Notes under the pieces: generated by a model
Seen by the model: the letters and a program-made list of their open reading frames with translations, nothing else
Database searches by the model: none
Told to the model about the DNA's origin: nothing
Shown: piece after piece, positions 1-8,088 of the stretch
Layout: every line of letters starts with the position of its first letter
Position numbering within the stretch: the first letter of the stretch is position 1
From: RGIG4140 sp045638265
GTDB lineage: Bacteria > Pseudomonadota > Alphaproteobacteria > CAAHEQ01 > UBA3637
Direction of reading: 5' to 3'
Assembly (NCBI GenBank): GCA_045638265.1
Contig: JAZUBA010000027.1
Coordinates: forward strand, 1-64,000
DNA: 64,000 bases
Translations under genes and position numbers: made by a program

Positions 1-71
1 CTGTCGCCAAGTGGTAAGGCAACGGTTTTTGATACCGTCATTCGTTGGTTCGAATCCAGCCAGCCCAGCCA
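1..71 (+). tRNA. tRNA-Gln(UUG), 5' end cut by the window
   Basis: The sequence folds as a tRNA. The anticodon stem ACGGT/ACCGT (22-26, 34-38) holds loop TTTTGAT with anticodon TTG at 29-31. The T-arm is GTTGG-TTCGAAT-CCAGC (44-60). The 3' acceptor strand CAGCCCA (61-67) is followed by discriminator G68 and an encoded CCA (69-71). The first four acceptor bases lie upstream of the window. This is the anchor of the island to its right. Confidence 0.93.
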
Positions 72-230
72 AAACAGATAAGTCGCTAGAAATAGCGACT
101 TTTTCTTTATTTTACAAGCACTTATATTGGTCCGTGTACAGTGTTTTTCAAAACGCTCTTTTTTCAGCCCTACACGGACTCACATTTCAAAAAATCCTTA
201 TTTTACAATGCTTCTGTCTTGGGATGTCAA
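67..230 (+). repeat. Direct repeat R1 (tRNA-proximal copy)
   Basis: The 164 bp running from the tRNA 3' end through its terminator to GGGATGTCAA recur at 22735-22898 with about eight mismatches counted by eye, and in diverged form at 23.96-24.12 kb. Inside it, GTCCGTGTA (about 130-138) and TACACGGAC (about 172-180) form a long-looped inverted repeat. R1 is probably the left junction of the island. Confidence 0.85.
81..106 (+). terminator. Intrinsic terminator of tRNA-Gln
   Basis: A perfect 7-bp stem, GTCGCTA-GAAA-TAGCGAC, with a GNRA-type tetraloop is followed by TTTTTC. It starts ten bases after the tRNA CCA. The same hairpin is kept in the two downstream copies of this region, at 22749-22775 and 23971-23997. 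Confidence 0.88.
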
Positions 231-549
231 TTTTTTATCCCAGAGAGAAGGAAGATGTATTCAGACTGAGCTTAGATGAGAAAAAGGTGGTCCTATAACA
301 CGCTTATTGCTACTGCCATCTTGGGAGCCCTACCTGCCATCTAGATGACCTCGGGAACCCTATCGGCATATCCCAGACATAAAAATAAATGCAACATCGT
401 TAATTGGTCCATTTTTCAACAAGGCCTTTACGTGCGAGAGCCAATGAGAGGTTACACTTATTCAGTAGATACGAACTTCGATTTTTTAAAAATCAAGGTC
501 CGCTATTTTTAATTTTACTTTTTTAATAAAATGAGATATTATTAACTAC
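107..549. other. Gene-free left end of island
   Basis: I see no convincing gene here. The reading frame across 11-298 is repeat and tRNA sequence. The stretch holds the rest of R1, a mixed-composition segment (300-460) with a short minus-strand open run that could be a decayed gene, and an imperfect hairpin at 473-501 (GAACTTCGATTTTT against AAAAATCAAGGTC). That hairpin belongs to the AACCTC-type hairpin set seen at other gene ends in the island. Confidence 0.5.
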
Positions 550-1611
550 ATGAAAGAAATAAAAGAGCAATTTAAAAACTGGTTGATAGAGCAAGGTTTG
601 TCTGAAAAAACAAGCACAGGAAGACCAGGAACAGTTTATGAATATATCCGCCACATAGACAACATCTGTGTTACTCTCACATCTAATACAGAAAATTCAT
701 CTTGGATATGGCTAGCAGATAATATCTATTATATATTAGGTTTTTATACTGTATGCAAAGATGGATCTGTTCAGGTTAATAAAGAAAATTACAAGAATAT
801 TATTAACTTCATCGATGTTTTTTTAGGGCATTTTTACGATAAAATACCTGAAACTCATTTTATAATTCGTTACCCTAACACTGAAATAGATTCTAACTAT
901 AAACTCATAAGGTTGGTACTATATACTACCTTAGGCGATGAGGACACACCATTAGATTTAAAAATAAACCTTTCTCCAATTATTGTGAACAATCAAAGAA
1001 AAGCTCTTCAGAAATTTTATCAATTTCTTGAAGCTGTTCAATACGATCCAAATTTTAAAGAAAATCAATCTCAAGATGATGAAAAGAAGCGATCCCTTAA
1101 ACTAAAAGAGCATTATTTAGCCATTTCAAGTAGTTTGAATGAATTAAGGTCTTGGAGCAATCCCAAAAGTCAGGTTTTTGCAATTATAATGGAAGGTGGC
1201 TATTATAGAAGACCACCACACCTAAGGGCTACAATACCTGACGAAACAATGGATGCAAAAGCAATTATGAGATTATTACAAATTTCAGAGTGGTCACTTA
1301 AACATCTTCATAAAACTGGCGAATTAACCCATTTAGCTAAGGGAGAATATTACGTAAAAGATGTTGATGACTATATAAAAAAGTGTTTCCATAAATCTGA
1401 AAGTAAAAAAGAGGTGCCAAATGCTAAAGATATAGTCTATTGGTGGACAGCAGAACAGATTTCTGATAAATTTAAAATTTCAATGCAAAGAGTTGGACAA
1501 TTAAGGAATCGCGTTGCTCATCTTAAAATCGTCAACAGAAAATACTTATATTATCCCTATGATTTTAAAAAATTCATAAAAAAAGCCCTCCGAATTCATG
1601 ATAAAAAATAA
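550..1611 (+). CDS. Putative DNA-binding protein with two C-terminal excisionase-like HTH segments
   Basis: 353 aa, family not recognised. Residues about 1-60 resemble the whole of the 96-aa protein at 7640-7930: an aromatic residue and Leu, then Gly, a GxPxT-type step, Tyr, and a DNI-x-xIL end. This looks like the helical core-binding fold of tyrosine recombinases, but no catalytic RHRY domain follows. Residues about 234-275 and 297-345 each look like a MerR/excisionase-type winged helix (AIMRLLQIS..SLKHL..TGEL; TAEQISDKFKIS..RVGQLRNR). A role as a regulator or directionality factor is inferred from this layout and from its place next to the end of the island. The ribosome site is weak, so the start is uncertain. 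Confidence 0.6.
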   Translation: MKEIKEQFKNWLIEQGLSEKTSTGRPGTVYEYIRHIDNICVTLTSNTENSSWIWLADNIYYILGFYTVCKDGSVQVNKENYKNIINFIDVFLGHFYDKIPETHFIIRYPNTEIDSNYKLIRLVLYTTLGDEDTPLDLKINLSPIIVNNQRKALQKFYQFLEAVQYDPNFKENQSQDDEKKRSLKLKEHYLAISSSLNELRSWSNPKSQVFAIIMEGGYYRRPPHLRATIPDETMDAKAIMRLLQISEWSLKHLHKTGELTHLAKGEYYVKDVDDYIKKCFHKSESKKEVPNAKDIVYWWTAEQISDKFKISMQRVGQLRNRVAHLKIVNRKYLYYPYDFKKFIKKALRIHDKK

Positions 1612-1752
1612 GCATTTTTAAATATAACAACAAAAGTCAAAAAAAATATCTCATTGTTTTCACTCAATAAAATAGATTTTCTTTAATTGAATTACTTTCG
1701 TTTTCTTCCTTGTTAGATTGACAAATATACGAAAACAATATATCTTTTCAAC

Positions 1753-1772
1753 ATCGGTTTTCAAAAACTGAT
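1753..1772. promoter_or_regulatory. Near-palindrome upstream of the methyltransferase gene
   Basis: The 20-bp sequence ATCGGTTTTCAAAAACTGAT is an imperfect inverted repeat, 35 bp before the methyltransferase start codon. Stand-alone methyltransferases often control their own expression through such sites, so it is a candidate operator. No protein is assigned to it. Confidence 0.3.
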
Positions 1773-1806
1773 AAATCAAATTTTAAATTAAAAAAAGGAT
1801 TTAAAA

Positions 1807-3828
1807 ATGACACAAAATATAATGGCTGTTGCCAATGAAAACAAAATGAATGTAAAACAATCTGTAAATGGAGATATTTTTACACAAGAAGACACAAAAG
1901 TGATTGAAGCAGAATTTGTGGAAGTTAGAGCTTCAATTACAAAAACAATGGATCCAGATACAATACCAGAAGCTGCTAATGACAATCTTGAAGCACCAAA
2001 AACACCAGATGAAGACGCCAAGGAAGTTGAATTTATTCCCCCTGAAGTGGTTATTGATCTTGAAAGCATTGCTGTAGCGACAGGAAAGTCAACTAAAGAA
2101 TTGGTACCAATGTTTTCTGGTCCAAGAGCAGTTGAAATTCCAATGGAAATTAGCTCTTTAAAAAACTTTATTACGGTTCAAGATGGAATCGCTAAAACGG
2201 CTATTACATTAAGTAAAAATATGTGTTTACCAGCAGAACAACGTTCATTGTTCTTGGAAAAGGCACAATTATTTGCTGGTTTAGCTTTAAAGGGGCAAGC
2301 TCAGTTGGGCAATGCTATTCGCCAAATTCGCACACAAAAAGGCTATCGTAGCGATTTAAAAAAAGGCAAAGTTGACTTTGATGAAGTGCTTGCAGAAGTT
2401 CGGACAAAAACGCAAATTTTAAAAGATGATTATAATCTTGGCAAGGGTGAAGCCCGTGATTTAGCTCGTTTAACCAATGAAGTGGTGGATGAAGAAATTG
2501 ACTATGCTATTGCCCATCATGATATCCCTTCCCGCAGCCATGCTTTAAGATTGTTGAATCGTCCTAAGACATTGACGCCCGAAGAAAAGGCTGAATTGGA
2601 CACGGAAGATGCCGCAAAAAAATCCAAATTTAAAGGCATTGAAATGGAACGCTCAACTTTGGAACATGACCCCACAGAAAATAAGCGTTGGGTCAAAGAA
2701 GATGTGCCATACTGCTCGTTGTTTTCATGCATTGGATCCGGCGAACGATATTTGGCTCAACATGGTTTTGTCTGTAAAGTGGCCTGTGAGTGTGACCCAG
2801 ATCGCGCTGATTACTTTTTAGCTCAGTATCCAGGGGTTGATATAGTAAAAGGTGATTTTACGGAAAATATTGATGTGCTTGTCAAAAAGTTTAAAGACAA
2901 TAATTGTCAGTTGCTTTTGGCCAGTCCAAGCTGTCAGCCGTATTGTCCAATGCATGCCAAGGACAATGTAGACGACCCAGCGATTTCATATTTTGTATAT
3001 GTGATTCAATTCATTGAAAAGGCTGATCCAAAGTGGGTAATGATTGAAAATGCAAAAGAATTTTTGGGCTTCAATACTAAATTAATTCAAAATTGGAATA
3101 ATTTGCCCAAAGAAGTCGTTGATGAAGTTAAAAAGTATAAAACTATTGGTGACTATTTAAAGGCAAAATTTGAAGCTTTCGGGTATGAAACCACTTTTGT
3201 TATTGAAAATGGTTCATTCTATGGAACAGCTCAGGCTCGTGTTAGAAGCATCACATTGGCTTCAAAAACTGGTAAATGGTTATTCCCAAAACGTGATAAA
3301 TATGCAATGCCAACATTTGAGGTTATCGGACATTTGCCATCAATTGAACCAGGAGAAGTGAGTTTAATTCCATATCATACACCAGAACCATTGGTTGCCG
3401 ATGACGAAATTAAAAACAAACATTTAATGGATTGTATTGCCCATATTCCAGAAGGTGGTTCTGCTTGTGATAATCCTGAAGAATTTCAGTTGTCAGGCTT
3501 TGCCTTCTTTGAAAGTAAAGCAAGTCGTAATTTTTGGGGCAAACCCACCAGCACGATTGATGGAGGATGTGGTGGGTACTTAAATACTCGCACATTACAT
3601 CCTGGGCGTGATATTGGCAATGGATTAAGATCAGATTGTCGTCCATATACATTAAAAGAAATTTTCTTATTAAATGGTTTAGGTGATGATTATACTGTGC
3701 CTGAAGCCTTTAAAGATAAAAAGGCGTTCATCTATGAAGTGATGGGAGAGATTATGTTGCCTCGCTTTTTGGAACGCATCATTGAAACTTTACCTTTGCC
3801 TGATGATATGAAACCTGAACTAGAATAA
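1807..3828 (+). CDS. C5 cytosine DNA methyltransferase with long N-terminal extension
   Basis: 673 aa. The catalytic half starts near residue 302 with an AdoMet-binding motif I of the form FSCIGSGE. The motif IV loop is PSCQPYC with the nucleophile at Cys376, where most family members have PPCQ. IENA (about 413) stands in for the ENV motif, and QARVR (476-480) is motif VIII. A target-recognition stretch and a closing PYTLKE..LLNG motif follow. The first 300 residues are not recognised: they are acidic at the start, then helical and charged. No restriction endonuclease lies beside it, so it is likely an orphan or mobile-element enzyme that modifies the element's own DNA. The AAGGA ribosome site fits this ATG. 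A terminator follows directly. Confidence 0.85.
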   Translation: MTQNIMAVANENKMNVKQSVNGDIFTQEDTKVIEAEFVEVRASITKTMDPDTIPEAANDNLEAPKTPDEDAKEVEFIPPEVVIDLESIAVATGKSTKELVPMFSGPRAVEIPMEISSLKNFITVQDGIAKTAITLSKNMCLPAEQRSLFLEKAQLFAGLALKGQAQLGNAIRQIRTQKGYRSDLKKGKVDFDEVLAEVRTKTQILKDDYNLGKGEARDLARLTNEVVDEEIDYAIAHHDIPSRSHALRLLNRPKTLTPEEKAELDTEDAAKKSKFKGIEMERSTLEHDPTENKRWVKEDVPYCSLFSCIGSGERYLAQHGFVCKVACECDPDRADYFLAQYPGVDIVKGDFTENIDVLVKKFKDNNCQLLLASPSCQPYCPMHAKDNVDDPAISYFVYVIQFIEKADPKWVMIENAKEFLGFNTKLIQNWNNLPKEVVDEVKKYKTIGDYLKAKFEAFGYETTFVIENGSFYGTAQARVRSITLASKTGKWLFPKRDKYAMPTFEVIGHLPSIEPGEVSLIPYHTPEPLVADDEIKNKHLMDCIAHIPEGGSACDNPEEFQLSGFAFFESKASRNFWGKPTSTIDGGCGGYLNTRTLHPGRDIGNGLRSDCRPYTLKEIFLLNGLGDDYTVPEAFKDKKAFIYEVMGEIMLPRFLERIIETLPLPDDMKPELE

Positions 3829-3846
3829 AACTTTCACACAAATAAC

Positions 3847-3881
3847 TAACCTCGGTTTATTAAAAATCGAGGTTATTTTTT
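3847..3881 (+). terminator. Intrinsic terminator after the methyltransferase
   Basis: AACCTCGGTTT (3848-3858) pairs with AAATCGAGGTT (3864-3874) and is followed by ATTTTTTATT. The AACCTC/GAGGTT arms recur in other hairpins of the island. Confidence 0.8.
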
Positions 3882-3964
3882 ATTCCATTATGTGACGTTG
3901 ATGTCACTTATTCGATAAAGGCTCTCAAACACAAAAAAGCAGAGGTTCTTTTTTTTATATCGAT

Positions 3965-4780
3965 TTAAAAACCAAAGGGTCTCTTGATTACCAATGTCTC
4001 GCCATAACGTGTTTTTAGTTTATAATCACGAAATGTAAACCAAGATGGATGATCATTTAATATATATTCTGGGATGTCCTCTTTATCAAAAATATTTAAT
4101 TGAAAGCCATCGTAATACTCAAGCTCATATAAGTGCGGAAGCCATTCTCTCTTTTCATTTTTTACGTATTTTAAATAATCTTCTTTACTTCCTTTAAATT
4201 TATGGAATGGGAGAAAATCTTCAGGTACTTTTGGACGATCTTTTTTTCGTTTTAAGATATCTTCTAATGTTAACTGAGTTCTTTTTTTATCATAACAATA
4301 GCTGTCACAATCATCTTCTTCTGGTTCATCTTCAAAGAGTGTATTTTCTTCTGTTTGTAAAGGTTTTGCTTTTGAAATGACAGGAGCTGCTGTTTCTTTT
4401 TTAACAGCATTTTTATTTCCTTTTTGTGAATGGCTTTTCTTTTGAGCTGTTGACATATTTAATTCATATAATCTATCCCGATTTACTTCATAATGTTCGG
4501 CCATTTTTTGGCATAAAGATATAACATCATCAATATAATGCTTTTCTGTTTTATCATTTTTTTGAATTGTCAGTTGGGATTTTTCTTTATCAAAAGACCA
4601 GCTCGTTTCGCCCATTCGTTCAATTTGAATTGAGATTGAACCTCCCATAATCAATAAATTGCCTATATCTACAGTATTTAATATCGGATATGAAAAATCA
4701 TAACCGGGCTTTCCTGTTTTAGCATCAAACATTTTTATTGCTCTTGCATGATATGCTGAATGATTTATAATTGTAACCAT
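3965..4780 (-). CDS. Hypothetical island protein
   Basis: 271 aa, not recognised. The N-terminal 100 residues look like a compact mixed fold. A Lys/Ser-rich linker follows (about 110-135), then an acidic run with EDEPEEDD (about 150-157) and a charged C-terminal domain ending in a short hydrophobic and aromatic tail. There is no signal peptide or membrane segment. A GGAG ribosome site lies directly upstream of the ATG. It runs convergent to the methyltransferase gene. A small imperfect palindrome with a central ATCGAT lies 20 bp upstream of its start. A role in island maintenance is possible but is only a guess. Confidence 0.6.
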   Translation of the reverse strand: MVTIINHSAYHARAIKMFDAKTGKPGYDFSYPILNTVDIGNLLIMGGSISIQIERMGETSWSFDKEKSQLTIQKNDKTEKHYIDDVISLCQKMAEHYEVNRDRLYELNMSTAQKKSHSQKGNKNAVKKETAAPVISKAKPLQTEENTLFEDEPEEDDCDSYCYDKKRTQLTLEDILKRKKDRPKVPEDFLPFHKFKGSKEDYLKYVKNEKREWLPHLYELEYYDGFQLNIFDKEDIPEYILNDHPSWFTFRDYKLKTRYGETLVIKRPFGF

Positions 4781-4799
4781 TTTGAACTCCTTTTTTAAA

Positions 4800-4816
4800 T
4801 TGTTAATCGATTACAA
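4800..4816. promoter_or_regulatory. Imperfect palindrome before the 3965-4780 gene
   Basis: TTGTTAATCGATTACAA has the perfect 8-bp core AATCGATT and near-matching TTGT/ACAA ends. It sits where an operator for the leftward gene would be. No binding protein can be named. Confidence 0.25.
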
Positions 4817-5544
4817 TTTTTAGAACTTAAAAAAAAAGAGCGTTGAAAAAAATAATTTTCCATTTCCGATAATATATACACTTTTTGTTTACGACGCTGT
4901 TCGTTTTGCTGTTCGTTTCTTATATATAAATATAGATATACAGTAATATAGAAATATAGAAATAAAATTATCTAAGAATATAGTAAGAAATAAATTCAGA
5001 TAATAAGATATTCAGAAATAAAAGAATATAAAAAGAAAAATATTAAATCAGAAATAAAGTTATAAGGTAGCAGGTTATTAGCTGATTTTTAATTGAATAT
5101 CTTTTTATTTAAAATAATTTAATTTGTATATTTTAAGATTTTTTTTAAATCTGTTTATCCTTTGTTATAGAAATTAGTTAATTTAATTTTCTGTATTTTA
5201 AGTTTTATCTATATATTTTTAGTTCTGTATATAGTTTAAAGTACTTTAAATCTAGAAGTTTTTATAAATCCTTTAAAGTTTTCTGTTATATAAGAGGTAA
5301 TATTCTCATATATGTCAAAGGGGGACCGAAGGTAACCCCAAAAAATAGCCTTTAAATATCGGGGACCGCCTCTATTTATTTTATCTGAAAATGGTGGTCA
5401 AATATTTCGATATCAAAAGCATAACACAAGCATAAACAAGTTCAAAATCTCCATACGTGAGCAAATAGGATCTAAGGCTTATAAGGCTATACCGAAATAA
5501 GAACGCTGACGTATGGCGATTTATGTGAGTTTTTGATTTTGAGA
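4817..5544. other. Long, very AT-rich intergenic region
   Basis: About 730 bp without a supportable gene. The first 500 bp is low-complexity A/T with many short repeats of the type AGAAATA/AATATAG. After 5310 the composition changes to GGGGGACC-GAA-GGTAACCCC and a second GGGGACCG at 5361, then AAGCATAA twice (5417-5437), then the inverted repeat described separately. The layout would suit a replication or transfer origin, or a non-coding RNA, but no known family is recognised. Confidence 0.45.
5445..5522. repeat. Inverted repeat with 18-bp arms
   Basis: The left arm AAATCTCCATACGTGAGC (5445-5462) matches the reverse complement of the right arm GCTGACGTATGGCGATTT (5505-5522) at all but a few positions, around a 42-base centre. 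The centre holds the tandem pair AAGGCTTATAAGGCTAT. Confidence 0.7.
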
Positions 5545-5580
5545 TAAAAAACAACCTCTGTCAAAAAAGCAGAGGTTTGA
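5545..5580 (-). terminator. Intrinsic terminator of the DUF4143 ATPase gene
   Basis: Read on the minus strand, AACCTCTGC..GACAGAGGTT is followed by GTTTTTTATC. It begins about 30 bp past the stop codon of the leftward ATPase gene. A half-copy of its sequence (CAAAAAAGCAGAGGTT) also occurs at about 3934-3950. Confidence 0.75.
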
Positions 5581-5610
5581 GTTTATTTAAATAATATCTG
5601 AATATGTAAA

Positions 5611-7017
5611 TTATGATTCTAAGCTATCAAGCATCTCTTGGACAGAAGTAAACTTTTTGCTATGAATACCATTTTCAACATCTTTGATGGTTTGCGTTGT
5701 TTCTTCTGATAATTCACTTGGCTTGTTCATAAAAACAGGCACTGCATACAACGGATAGTCTGTAATAATATCATTTTCTTTAAATGTTGCTGCCGAAAAA
5801 CGAATGGCTTGTTTCGGATGGTATTTTTCAATGAAGAATTTCAAACTTTTTGATTGTAAATTTGTGCCTGCCTTCACCTCGACTGGAATAACATTGTTAT
5901 TGTATTGCACAATAAAGTCCAATTCATTGGTATATGATTCATTTGACCAATAAGAAAGAACCAGTTTTTCTGAATAGTTCACCAATTGTTGTAATACATA
6001 TTGTTCTGTTAATGCACCTTTGAATTCTTCAAAAATTTCATTTTTATCCAAAAGTGTTTTAGCATCCAAAGACGACATAGCCGACAACAATCCAATATCA
6101 ACCATAAATAATTTAAACACTGAAACATCTTTATAGGCATTTAATGGTAAATCTGGCTTAGATATACGATTTATTTTATGGATTAAACCGCATGCTTCAA
6201 GCCAAGCAATCGCATTTTCATATTCTTTGGCTCTGGAACCTTTTTGAATTTTACCATATACAAACTTTTTATTTTCTTTTGCCAGTTGTGATGGTATAGA
6301 TTGCCATAATAATCTGACTTTTGCCAATTCATTTTTAGGCATATGTTTTGAAAAGTCATCTTGATAAGAAATTAAAATTTCATTTTGAAGGATTCGTACA
6401 TTTTGAAAATCTTGATTGATTGCAAAATCAGAAACAACTGCAGGCATTCCACCAATAAAAAAGTATTTCTTTAACAGCATAATCAACTTATCATGAAAAG
6501 CACTCAACAACTTAAAATCACCTTTTTCAAGATGTTCTGCCATTATGCTTTCACCCATAGCATCCAAAAACTCATAAAAACTTAACGGATACAATGTTAA
6601 AAAGCTTACCTTTCCGACAGGAAAAGACAATCCTTTGTGTAAAGCAACACCCAACAAACTACCAGCAGCAATGATATAGTATTCCGGTTTTTGTTCTTGA
6701 AAATATTTAAGGGCCGTTATTGCTTCTGGGCATTCTTGAATTTCATCAAATAAAATTAACGTTTGTGGTGTGATTTTAAATCCGGCCAATATACTTAATG
6801 CTTCTAATATTCTGTCAGGATTTAAATCTTCTTTAAAAATATCTTGTAACGGTGTATTCTTTTCAAAAATAAAATAAGCTGTTCTTTCAAAATATTGTTT
6901 TCCGAACTCTTTCATAAGCCAAGTTTTACCAACTTGTCTAGCACCTTGAAGAATAAGAGGTTTATGGTGTGGATTATTCTTCCATTCTAATAAGTCTGTC
7001 ATTGCATAACGTTTCAT
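5611..7017 (-). CDS. AAA_14/DUF4143 family ATPase
   Basis: 468 aa, the usual size for this family. Walker A GARQVGKT is at 25-32 and Walker B LILFDEIQ at 87-94, in an N-terminal AAA domain. The C-terminal part after about residue 200 is the DUF4143 region, with a nuclease-like stretch near its end (ELDFIVQYNNNVIPVEVKAG; Asp, Glu and Lys spaced as in restriction-endonuclease-like folds). These ATPases are common in gut bacteria and their biological role is not settled. An AAGGAGA ribosome site lies seven bases before the ATG. The gene stands alone, with its own terminator. Assignment to the family is secure; function is not. Confidence 0.85.
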   Translation of the reverse strand: MKRYAMTDLLEWKNNPHHKPLILQGARQVGKTWLMKEFGKQYFERTAYFIFEKNTPLQDIFKEDLNPDRILEALSILAGFKITPQTLILFDEIQECPEAITALKYFQEQKPEYYIIAAGSLLGVALHKGLSFPVGKVSFLTLYPLSFYEFLDAMGESIMAEHLEKGDFKLLSAFHDKLIMLLKKYFFIGGMPAVVSDFAINQDFQNVRILQNEILISYQDDFSKHMPKNELAKVRLLWQSIPSQLAKENKKFVYGKIQKGSRAKEYENAIAWLEACGLIHKINRISKPDLPLNAYKDVSVFKLFMVDIGLLSAMSSLDAKTLLDKNEIFEEFKGALTEQYVLQQLVNYSEKLVLSYWSNESYTNELDFIVQYNNNVIPVEVKAGTNLQSKSLKFFIEKYHPKQAIRFSAATFKENDIITDYPLYAVPVFMNKPSELSEETTQTIKDVENGIHSKKFTSVQEMLDSLES

Positions 7018-7116
7018 AAACAGTCTCCTTTATACATTATTCCAAATAACTTTTATATCAAAAATAACACTTTTCCAAACGACTTTCAACTAAAAAATGA
7101 CATTTTTCCTAAAATA

Positions 7117-7440
7117 TTAATACTCATCAGCACACATGATTGTCATAACTCTATTGGTAATATCAGGATTGCTTGGATCATCAGACATTCTGTCATAAGT
7201 TTTATTGTAATAGTCTATCTTAAACATGATATTTTCACCATTGTGAGAAAATCTTCCATAATCATGCTCAGCGTATGGATCATTTGCTTTTGTAAATTCA
7301 TTAAAGGAACGGACTTTTTGCAATATTTCGGCTTGGTCTTCTGCTGATTTAGCTCTAATGCCTGTTGTTAGCATAACTTGTCCACCAATAAATGTTTTAC
7401 GCAATGTATCATTTAATTGTTTTATTTTTTCTGTATTCAT
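7117..7440 (-). CDS. DUF3768 family protein
   Basis: 107 aa and essentially only the DUF3768 domain. The family hallmarks are visible: LNDTLRKTF..GGQVMLT at the N-terminus, NDPYAEHDYG in the middle, KIDYYN, then TNRVMTIMCADEY at the C-terminus. Family members are carried on alphaproteobacterial plasmids and integrative elements, and their function is unknown. It is the last gene of a four-gene leftward operon of very small proteins, with only 9 bp between it and the gene before. Confidence 0.88.
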   Translation of the reverse strand: MNTEKIKQLNDTLRKTFIGGQVMLTTGIRAKSAEDQAEILQKVRSFNEFTKANDPYAEHDYGRFSHNGENIMFKIDYYNKTYDRMSDDPSNPDITNRVMTIMCADEY

Positions 7441-7449
7441 TGACGTATT

Positions 7450-7647
7450 TTACTCCACATTAAACCAATCCATACAAGTTGCTAATAAATCATCATAAGA
7501 ACCAGAAGTTGCCTCTTGCATAAAGGTATCTATTTCAGATTGTGTTAAATGGGCTTTTCTCATGGCTCTTGTACAAGCACCTAAAATAGAAAAGGCATTG
7601 CTATCTATACCAATCAATTCAACTGTTATATTTGGATATTTAGGCAT
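7450..7647 (-). CDS. Small conserved mobile-element protein
   Basis: 65 aa. The start at 7647 is chosen because GGAGG lies seven bases upstream of that ATG. An in-frame ATG four codons earlier overlaps this ribosome site. The protein has the pattern VELIGIDSNAFSILG..RAMRKA and FMQEATSGSYDDLL, which I recognise from small plasmid and ICE proteins that travel with DUF3768. Its function is unknown. It overlaps the upstream gene by 8 bp, so translation is probably coupled. Confidence 0.75.
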   Translation of the reverse strand: MPKYPNITVELIGIDSNAFSILGACTRAMRKAHLTQSEIDTFMQEATSGSYDDLLATCMDWFNVE

Positions 7648-7930
7648 TGACGCCTCCAAAACGTTGAACTAGTATAAATTTTCTAAAATGGCGAAGGGCT
7701 TGAAAATAACTGTGGTGTGATCTACGTCCAGTTGTCCATTTTTCACCTTTAGGACCATGTTGTTCTAAAATAGTATTGATATTATCAGCTAATTGCTTTG
7801 CTGTATAATTTTCTTTTTCACATACTTTAGCAACTCTCCATGCATAGTCTATGGCTGTTGATGGATTGCCATTAATTGAAAATTCTCTATATCCTCTTTG
7901 AACTAAGTAAGCTTGAAATTGATTTAACAT
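7640..7930 (-). CDS. Core-binding-domain-like small protein
   Basis: 96 aa, all helical by appearance. It resembles the N-terminus of the 353-aa HTH protein at 550-1611: both have a hydrophobic Leu/Tyr-Leu start, Gly, a GNPST or GRPGT step, Tyr, a cysteine-containing helix and an ADNI-x-xIL end. The fold resembles the SAM-like arm-binding part of tyrosine recombinases, but no catalytic domain is attached. An AAGGAG ribosome site precedes the ATG. It could bind DNA or act as an adaptor; this is inference. Confidence 0.65.
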   Translation of the reverse strand: MLNQFQAYLVQRGYREFSINGNPSTAIDYAWRVAKVCEKENYTAKQLADNINTILEQHGPKGEKWTTGRRSHHSYFQALRHFRKFILVQRFGGVNA

Positions 7931-7953
7931 AAACGTTTCTCCTTTCTGTTTAT

Positions 7954-8088
7954 TTATTGTTCAACTGATATGATATCTGTCATAACTGCACAACCACGTT
8001 CGGCTTCACGTTGACAAGCTTCTATTGCTTCTCTTAAAGACCAATAAATTGTCGGCATTAAAATTCCATTTACTTTTATTTGATACAT
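7954..8088 (-). CDS. Small hypothetical protein (44 aa)
   Basis: 44 codons. The start is supported by AAAGGA eight bases before the ATG, and the ORF is the first of the small-gene operon that continues to 7117. The product starts MYQIKVNG and contains REAIEACQREAER, an amphipathic helix. A TATAAT (minus strand, 8129-8124) 35 bp upstream could be the promoter -10 of the operon. The -35 match is poor. Nothing in the product points to a function. Confidence 0.55.
   Translation of the reverse strand: MYQIKVNGILMPTIYWSLREAIEACQREAERGCAVMTDIISVEQ

Noticed and set aside
11..298. 95-codon open frame over the tRNA and R1
   Set aside because: It overlaps the tRNA-Gln gene and its terminator, and a similar frame appears only where the repeat R2 recurs (22715-22927). 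It is repeat sequence, not a gene.
1788..2069. 93-codon minus-strand frame inside the methyltransferase gene
   Set aside because: Shadow of a real gene on the other strand; Ser/Thr-rich product and no ribosome site.
4817..5300. CRISPR array in the AT-rich gap
   Set aside because: The short repeats differ in length and sequence and have no regular spacing. No cas genes are in the window.
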